NCBI RefSeq assembly: GCF_030464885.1
Contig: NZ_JALPRJ010000031.1
Coordinates: 1 to 64,000, forward strand
From: Caballeronia sp. SEWSISQ10-4 2
GTDB lineage: Bacteria > Pseudomonadota > Gammaproteobacteria > Burkholderiales > Burkholderiaceae
Direction of reading: 5' to 3'
DNA: 64,000 nt
In this document: piece by piece, positions 58,863 through 64,000 of the stretch
How positions within the stretch are numbered: position 1 is the first letter of the stretch
Layout: every line of letters starts with the position of its first letter
Position numbers and translations under genes: made by a program
The notes under the pieces: model-generated
What the model was told of the DNA's origin: nothing
Database searches by the model: none
What the model saw: only the letters and a program-made list of their open reading frames with translations

Positions 58863-60412
58863 ATGCGAATAACACTGACATGCACGCTTGCAGCGACCTT
58901 CTTCACGGCGCTGGCGGGATGCTCGAATACACCGCAGCAGCAGGTTTCTACGCAAGTTACGCAGCCCGCTGCCAATACCATGACATCGCGTTATGCAAGT
59001 TTGGCCAACCTGCCATTCGATGGCGGATATCCGACTCACGACGGCGTCAAGACGTTGCAGGACGAACTGCTATTCCAGCGCGGTGTCCAAAGCTATATTT
59101 GGGCGCTGCCGGCGCTCAACATGTACGCCATGAAGGAAGGATCAGAATCGAAGTTCGGTGCGGGCTACAACGTCCTGCCAATCTGGAAAGAACGTCTCAG
59201 CGCGAAAACGCTGGTCACGACGCCCAACTCGGACGTCATCTATGCGATGGGATACCTGGACCTTAAGCAGGATGGCCCTATGGTCATCGAAGCGCCGCCG
59301 TGAATGCAGGGCATTCTCGACGACTTCTTTCAACGTCCAATCTGCTCGATCGGCAAGATTGACGGCCGCCAATGGTGCGGTGATGTTGGACTGTCCGGTC
59401 CAGACAAGGGCAAGGGAGTCAAGTACCTGATTGTCCCGCCGGACTACTCAGGAAAAATACCGCCGGGTTATCTGGCCTATCGCTCACGAACCTACAACGT
59501 GTTCGTTTTCTGGCGTGGTTTTTTCAAAGATCCGAAACAGTTGCAAGCGCCGGTCCAAGTCATGGAGCGCACGCGCATCTATCCGTTGGGCAAAGAGGCG
59601 TCATCCAGCCAGGCCGATGCAATTTCCTGACGCTTCGGGCGTTCCGGTTAACATGCTTTATCCGAAGGACGGGACCGCGTTCGACATGCTTTCGCGTTTC
59701 ATCGATCATGAATATGCGGATCCGCAAGACATCGAGATGCGGGGCATGCTGGCAGCAATTGGCATTGTCAAGGGCAAGCCGTTTCAGCCCGACGACCATG
59801 CGCGCACGTTACTCGACGATGCCGCCAAGACTGCCAGCAAGATTGGCCTCGCCGGCTCTTATGAGCCGCAGACCATCGTACCCAATGCAAAATTGGTACG
59901 ACGACCGGCGCTGGCTCAATGTGTTCCCGGGCAACGGCTCCTTTACTTCCGACACCTTCAATTACATTGACCCGCGCACTGGATTCTTCACCAACGCTTA
60001 TTCTGCAAGTCCGGGCATGGCCGCGCGCATTGAAAACGTCGGCGCGAAATATCCGGCCACGTTCGTCGACGCAAATGGCGATTTCCTGAAGGGGCAGAAC
60101 AGCTACCGCTTGCGTCTGCCAAAGGGCATCCCTGCCGCACTTTTCTGGTCGGTGACCGTGTACGACTCCATGACGGCATCGGGTCTGGATAACGGGCAGC
60201 CCTTTCCTTCAATCAACTTGATGGACCGCCCTGTTGAAAATGCAGACGGGTCCACCGACATCTACTTTGGCCCGGACTCTCCCGGAGCGGGTAAGAATTG
60301 GTTTCGAACCTTGCCTGGGAAAGGGTATTTCATCATCCTGAGGATATATGGGCCAACCAAGGCGTTCTTCGAGAAAGACTGGAAGCCAAGTGACGTGGAG
60401 AAGACCGGCTAG
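58863..60412 (+). pseudogene. DUF1254/DUF1214 lipoprotein gene, inactivated
   Basis: The coding similarity runs the full length of a DUF1254 (about codons 45-250) plus DUF1214 (C-terminal) protein, but it is split. Segment 1 starts MRITLTCTLAATFFTALAGC (lipobox) and reads to an in-frame TGA at 59301-59303 inside IEAPP-stop-MQGILDDFFQRP. The same frame continues to about 59610, then a shift is needed to reach MQFPDASGVPVNMLYPKDG. A second shift near 59885-59895 leads to NWYDDRRWLNVFPGNG and on to YFIILRIYGPTKAFFEKDW. One stop and two frameshifts with well-kept sequence elsewhere suggest recent inactivation, unless they are base-calling errors. Confidence 0.8.
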
Positions 60413-60448
60413 CGTCAGGCGCGAACGGGTCGTCTTGCTGGCTGCGAA

Positions 60449-60802
60449 TCAAGCCAGCGCAGTCACCATGATCTCGACCAGCAGATCCGGCGCGGCCAGC
60501 TTCGACTCGACCGTCGCGCGCGTAGGCGCGTTTCCCGGTGCGACCCATGCGTCCCACACTTCATTCATGCCCGCGAAGTCGCGGCCAATATCAGCCAGCC
60601 ATACTTGGGCCGACAGCAGCCGCGTTTTATCGATACCTGCCTGCGCAAGGTACCCGTCGATCTTGGCAAGTACCTGCTGCGTCTGCCCTTTCACATCGAG
60701 CGTTCGATCATTCGACGTCTGGCCGCCGACAAACACCAGTCCTGCGGCTTTCACCACACGGCTCATCCGTTGATTCGTTTCAAACCTGACGATATCGTTC
60801 AT
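60449..60802 (-). CDS. RidA family (YjgF/YER057c) enamine/imine deaminase
   Basis: A 117-residue member of the RidA family. LVFVGGQTSNDRTLDVKGQTQQVLAKIDGYL and VWLADIGRDFAGMNEVWDAWVAPGNAPTRATVESKLA are the family core, with the substrate-binding Arg of PTRATVE and a late Glu. RidA proteins hydrolyse reactive 2-imino acids released by amino-acid oxidases and PLP enzymes. Its place 48 bases after the FAD subunit gene of an amino-acid dehydrogenase is chemically sensible: it would clear the imine product. It is probably the last gene of this operon. Confidence 0.87.
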   Translation of the reverse strand: MNDIVRFETNQRMSRVVKAAGLVFVGGQTSNDRTLDVKGQTQQVLAKIDGYLAQAGIDKTRLLSAQVWLADIGRDFAGMNEVWDAWVAPGNAPTRATVESKLAAPDLLVEIMVTALA

Positions 60803-60850
60803 ACGTATTCCTTGTTAATTTAAAATAACCGTCCATAAACGCTGTTACCT

Positions 60851-61987
60851 CTATGCCGCCGCAACAGCACTGAACCGGTCGATAGCAAACGCATCGAGCG
60901 GTAGCGACGCCACACCGTCCAGCACCAGCTCCGATACCAACTTCCCGCATCCCGGTCCAAGCTGAAACCCGCTGCCGCAATACCCGAACGAATAGGTCAG
61001 GTTCGACGCCCGCCGGCTCGGCGAAATCACGGGAAGTGAGTCGTCGGTGAATGCTTCCACGCCGGCCCATGCGCGATTGATCCCGATATTGCGTAGATGC
61101 GGAAACAGATCGACAACCGTATTTGCGCTCTTCACGAGCCGTGCAAAATCGACTTCGCCATGACGTCCCGGCAAATCCGCGATCCCGATCAGCTTGCCGC
61201 CGATAACAACCGTGCCGTTATCGAATTGCTTGAACGAGAGCGGCCGCCCCGTTGCGCCGAGCGTCGCGCGGCAGAACGGCGCAACGCGATGCGTGACCAT
61301 CAGCATCAGCCCTTCAGGATGAACCGGCACCGGCTCGCCGACTTGCTGCGTAAGTTCGCCCGCCCATGCCCCGGCCGTGACAACCAGCTTCGCGGCAGAG
61401 AATACGCCCGCCGGCGTGTGCGCGAGCCAGCGCTCGCCCTTCTGTTCGATGCGTGTCACCGGTGTGCCTTCATGGAACACCGCGCCATGCCGCTCTGCTG
61501 CAAGGCGAAAAGCCGTCGTCGTCCGAAACGGCAGCGCATAGCCATCGCGCTCGACCCAAATACCGCCCGTCACATGCGGCGTAATCGCCGGTTCCAGCTC
61601 AAGCAACGTCTCACGGTCGATGATCTTCTCATGCGTAAAACCATGTGCCTCGAGCAGCGCCACGCGTTCACGACACTCATCGAGTTCGGCTTCGGTCTCG
61701 GCAATCTTCAACTGTCCCGACGCCACGAAACCGGCATCGTCGCCGATCGTATCGACGATGTTGTGCCAGATCTCCCGCGACATCAACGCCAGCGGAATTT
61801 CCGGCAACGGCCGGCCGAGCGTACGTACGCCACCGGCATTAACGCCCGATGCATGGCGGCCGACATAATCGGCTTCCAGCACGGTCACGCTCACGCCGCG
61901 GCGCGCGAGATGGAATGCGCTGCTCGATCCATGCAGCCCGCCGCCGATGACCAGCACGTCGGACTCGTTGGCTACGGGCTTATTCAC
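60851..61987 (-). CDS. FAD-dependent oxidoreductase, DadA-type (beta) subunit
   Basis: A 378-residue flavoprotein. The start is a GTG overlapping the upstream stop (GTGAATAA) with GGGAG ahead. FAD motif: DVLVIGGGLHGSSSAFHLARRGV, then VLEADYVGRHASGVNAGGVR. The C-terminal part is RAWAGVEAFTDDSLPVISPS, then YSFGYCGSGFQLGPGCGKLVSELVL. It is like the beta subunits of sarcosine oxidase, HcnC and LhpB. It should form a complex with the two subunits encoded just upstream, oxidising a secondary or D-amino acid. Confidence 0.83.
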   Translation of the reverse strand: MNKPVANESDVLVIGGGLHGSSSAFHLARRGVSVTVLEADYVGRHASGVNAGGVRTLGRPLPEIPLALMSREIWHNIVDTIGDDAGFVASGQLKIAETEAELDECRERVALLEAHGFTHEKIIDRETLLELEPAITPHVTGGIWVERDGYALPFRTTTAFRLAAERHGAVFHEGTPVTRIEQKGERWLAHTPAGVFSAAKLVVTAGAWAGELTQQVGEPVPVHPEGLMLMVTHRVAPFCRATLGATGRPLSFKQFDNGTVVIGGKLIGIADLPGRHGEVDFARLVKSANTVVDLFPHLRNIGINRAWAGVEAFTDDSLPVISPSRRASNLTYSFGYCGSGFQLGPGCGKLVSELVLDGVASLPLDAFAIDRFSAVAAA

Positions 61988-63380
61988 CGGCCAGTTCTCC
62001 CAGCGTAAGCGGTTTGATCGGCGGCCGGATGCGGTAGTAGCCGACCGTAGCGGGAGCCACATCACGGGCATCGGCAATCACTTCAGTCACGGTCAATCCG
62101 CACAAACGGCCTTGACATGGACCCATGCCGCATCGGCCGAAGGACTTCGCCTGGTTCGGCCCGAGACAGCCGAGCTTCACGAAATGCCGGAGTTCGCCGG
62201 CCGTGACTTCCTCGCAGCGGCACACAATCACCTCGTCCTTCGGCACGCGATTTTCATTGCGCGGCCGATAGAGGCTGTCGAGGAAAGGACGAATGCGCAT
62301 GACGTCGTTCAAGCGGCGAAGCAGCGGCGCGGCGCTGCGATTGCGCGCGGCGGTATCGATTGCGCCGAGCTGCGCGGCGATCGCCAGCGCTGTTACTTCG
62401 CCTTGCGTTTCTGCAGCCTGCGCGCCGCCGATGCCACCGCCGTCGCCCGCAACGAAGATGCCGGGGACATCGAGTTCGCCCCATTGATCGGTGACGGGCG
62501 TGAAGCACAACTGCGCTTCATCCCACTTATGCGATGCCCGCAACGACTGCGTGAACTGCGTATTCGGCACCACACCCTGGTGCAGCAGGATGACGTTGGC
62601 TTCGATCCGATGCGACACGCCCCGCATCGAAAAATGCAGCGCACGTGCGCGCTCGCTTCCGTCTTCGTCGATACCGCTCTCCACGCGCAGATCGTCGGCG
62701 GCTTCGTGCATCGGCACGCCCGCTTCGCGCAAGGTCCGCATCAACTGCAAGCCCTTGCTCAGGTAGGGCCATGCGCGCAACGCGGACAGCATGTGCCGCT
62801 TGGCGCGCCAGCGGTCGTCGTGGCGAGTCGTATCGACAAGCGCGCGGATCGGTACGCCAGCGCGTACATATTGCCATCCGAGCAGATAAAGCAGCGGTCC
62901 GCAGCCGACCAGTATCGGCGGCTCGGTGGGCACTTCGCCCGCGCTTTTCAGCAGGATCTGTGCGGCGCCGGCGGTCATCACGCCGGGCAAGGTCCAGCCG
63001 GGAATCGGAAAGGGCCGTTCGAGCGCGCCGGTCGCGAGCACCACGCGCCTGGCCTCGAAGCTGCCTACTTTGCCGTCCTTCAGGTAGTGCACCGAGCGCT
63101 CGCGCGTGACTTGCCAGACAGATGCGTTCGGTACATAACGCGCGCCGGAGCGCGCGAATGCGCTGGCCAGCGCCGAACCGGCGGCATAGTCGGGACCGAG
63201 GACGCTGCGGCGCTGCGCATCGCTGCGTTCGATCGCGCGATAAATCTGCCCACCGACCGCTTCCTGTTCATCGAGCAGTACCACCGACAACCCTGCCCTC
63301 ACAGCCTGAGTTGCAGCCGCAAGCCCGGCAGGTCCGGCGCCGATCACGGCGACATCGACGAATTCAGCGGGCATGAGCAT
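61980..63380 (-). CDS. FAD/NAD(P)-binding oxidoreductase with C-terminal BFD-like 2Fe-2S domain (alpha subunit)
   Basis: A 466-residue protein. The N-terminal FAD motif is VAVIGAGPAGLAAATQAVRAGLSVVLLDEQ, the second dinucleotide region reads LVGCGPLLYLLGWQYVRAG, and the C-terminal four-Cys 2Fe-2S domain is VIVCRCEEVTAGELRHFV then GRCGMGPCQGRLC. This is the arrangement of HcnB, OoxA and LhpE-type alpha subunits. It overlaps the small ferredoxin gene upstream by 17 bases and the beta subunit downstream by 8, so subunits are co-translated. An ATG six bases further in is an alternative start. Confidence 0.87.
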   Translation of the reverse strand: MLMPAEFVDVAVIGAGPAGLAAATQAVRAGLSVVLLDEQEAVGGQIYRAIERSDAQRRSVLGPDYAAGSALASAFARSGARYVPNASVWQVTRERSVHYLKDGKVGSFEARRVVLATGALERPFPIPGWTLPGVMTAGAAQILLKSAGEVPTEPPILVGCGPLLYLLGWQYVRAGVPIRALVDTTRHDDRWRAKRHMLSALRAWPYLSKGLQLMRTLREAGVPMHEAADDLRVESGIDEDGSERARALHFSMRGVSHRIEANVILLHQGVVPNTQFTQSLRASHKWDEAQLCFTPVTDQWGELDVPGIFVAGDGGGIGGAQAAETQGEVTALAIAAQLGAIDTAARNRSAAPLLRRLNDVMRIRPFLDSLYRPRNENRVPKDEVIVCRCEEVTAGELRHFVKLGCLGPNQAKSFGRCGMGPCQGRLCGLTVTEVIADARDVAPATVGYYRIRPPIKPLTLGELAGE

Positions 63381-63744
63381 TCTCCCTGGATGCCTGCGAC
63401 GGGTCCAGATCCGACAGCGGCGGCAGATCGCGTGCGCCCTCTTGCGAATGAATACGCATGCCGTCCTGCACCGTGACCATGCAGCTCTGCCGGCTCGGCA
63501 TGCCGTCGATCTCGACCAGGCATTCGAAGCACGCGCCCATCATGCAATACGGCGCGCGCGGTGCGCCCGATACCGGCGTCGCGCGAAAACGCTGGACCCC
63601 GGCGGCCAGCAATGCGGCGGCAACCGAACGTCCCGCCGGTACGCTGAAAGGCTCGTCGTTGAACCAGATCTGGATGGTGGTTTCAGCCTCGGCATCGCTG
63701 CCGGCGGCCGGCTGGAGCACTCTGAATAGCGGTTTGGAAGTCAT
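63364..63744 (-). CDS. 2Fe-2S ferredoxin-like gamma subunit
   Basis: A 126-residue protein with a plant-type ferredoxin fold (Fer2_4): IQIWFNDEPFSVPAGRSVAAALLAAGV, then YCMMGACFECLVEIDG and SRQSCMVTVQDGMRI, whose four Cys ligate a 2Fe-2S cluster. It corresponds to HcnA/LhpF and to the N-terminus of sarcosine oxidase alpha. It would pass electrons from the flavins. It overlaps the alpha subunit by 17 bases. The C-terminal tail (ARDLPPLSDLDPSQAS) is an uncommon extension. Confidence 0.87.
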   Translation of the reverse strand: MTSKPLFRVLQPAAGSDAEAETTIQIWFNDEPFSVPAGRSVAAALLAAGVQRFRATPVSGAPRAPYCMMGACFECLVEIDGMPSRQSCMVTVQDGMRIHSQEGARDLPPLSDLDPSQASRENAHAR

Positions 63745-63822
63745 AGTCGGACAGGTCGAAACAAAGCGGTATATCGGCGTTCAGGACTCGCCGCGTGGCA
63801 CGCAAGCGAGATGTTGAAGCGG

Positions 63823-64000
63823 CTAATGAACATGGCTGGCCAAGTGATCGGCGGCGAGGAAACGGGCGCCCCGGAACGCGGCGAGTTCATCGGGGATCGG
63901 ACCACCTGTTATCCAGGGTGCGATGCGAAGGGCGTGTGCTGCCGCCAGCGTCACACCGCTGTGACAGGTCACGACGAATGAGCCCGGATACTGCAGCGAC
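63823..64000 (-). CDS. FAD-dependent oxidoreductase, DadA-type, 3' end only
   Basis: The last 58 codons of a leftward gene, cut by the window edge; stop TAG at 63825-63823. The visible sequence YPGSFVVTCHSGVTLAAAHA and ITGGPIPDELAAFRGARF is the C-terminal FAD/substrate part of a DadA-like oxidoreductase. The CHSGVTLA block is the usual FAD loop. It lies 78 bases upstream of the 2Fe-2S subunit and is probably the first known gene of the same operon, giving it a second DadA-type flavoprotein. Confidence 0.75.
   Translation of the reverse strand, partial: SLQYPGSFVVTCHSGVTLAAAHALRIAPWITGGPIPDELAAFRGARFLAADHLASHVH

Noticed and set aside
61947..63476. A 509-codon open frame on the plus strand opposite the FAD/2Fe-2S dehydrogenase genes
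   Set aside because: It is the mirror of three clearly identified minus-strand genes, is rich in Arg/His/Cys as GC-rich shadow frames are, and has no domain resemblance.

Overview
The window is a 64-kb stretch of a GC-rich betaproteobacterial genome, most likely Burkholderiaceae (Burkholderia/Paraburkholderia/Caballeronia). The pointers are OmpC-type porins that end in Phe, many LysR-type regulators, three small exported DUF4148 proteins, a KatG catalase-peroxidase and a lipoprotein-type RND efflux operon. It reads as an accessory, catabolism-rich part of a large replicon. I saw no rRNA, tRNA, CRISPR array, intact insertion sequence or phage genes.

Layout. 0-6 kb: spermidine acetyltransferase SpeG, a glycosyltransferase, an SDR gene remnant, a classical autotransporter and a tail-anchored unknown. 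6-10.7 kb: LysR plus alpha/beta hydrolase plus MHS transporter, then another LysR. 10.7-22 kb: a putative hydroxyproline catabolic regulon. It holds an Ldh2-type imine reductase, porin, MFS permease, GAF protein, periplasmic binding protein, D-amino-acid dehydrogenase, DapA-family deaminase, hydroxyproline epimerase, a cog1228 amidohydrolase (possible prolidase) and a GntR/FCD regulator. It is tied together by four related operator-like sites (GGAT-N5-ATCC / TTGGATCC) that resemble the VanR operator. 22-30 kb: DUF72, LysR and a PACE efflux protein, then a porin plus GH6 cellulase pair and a Tat-exported intradiol dioxygenase. 27.7-36 kb: a two-component system and a complete RND tripartite efflux operon whose pump carries an odd 22-residue Ser/Thr run. 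36-42 kb: YceH, DoxX, a COG4705 membrane protein, a hydrolase-ABM fusion, LysR and AraC. 42-45.6 kb: a PhzF-fold isomerase, an ornithine-cyclodeaminase-family enzyme and a DctA-type symporter, with a two-turn direct repeat upstream. 46-48 kb: katG. 48.8-54 kb: a sulfur-linked locus (DoxD/DoxA, ferredoxin-NADP reductase, DsrE-like protein, oxyanion-type binding protein, shortened CysB-like regulator). 54-58 kb: LysR genes, DUF4148 proteins and small genes. 58.9-60.4 kb: a broken DUF1254/DUF1214 gene. 60.4-64 kb: a multi-subunit FAD/2Fe-2S amino-acid dehydrogenase operon with RidA, running off the right edge.

How the genes fit together (inference). The main hydroxyproline locus has uptake (porin, MFS, binding protein), possible release of hydroxyproline from peptides (amidohydrolase), epimerisation, oxidation and deamination. 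The last enzyme, 2-oxoglutarate semialdehyde dehydrogenase, is not in the window. The trimeric dehydrogenase at 60-64 kb has the architecture of LhpBEF/HcnABC enzymes and may act in a parallel D-amino-acid or opine route. Several relics (SDR, phytochelatin synthase, DUF899, IS110-like, DUF1254) show ongoing gene loss between the operons.
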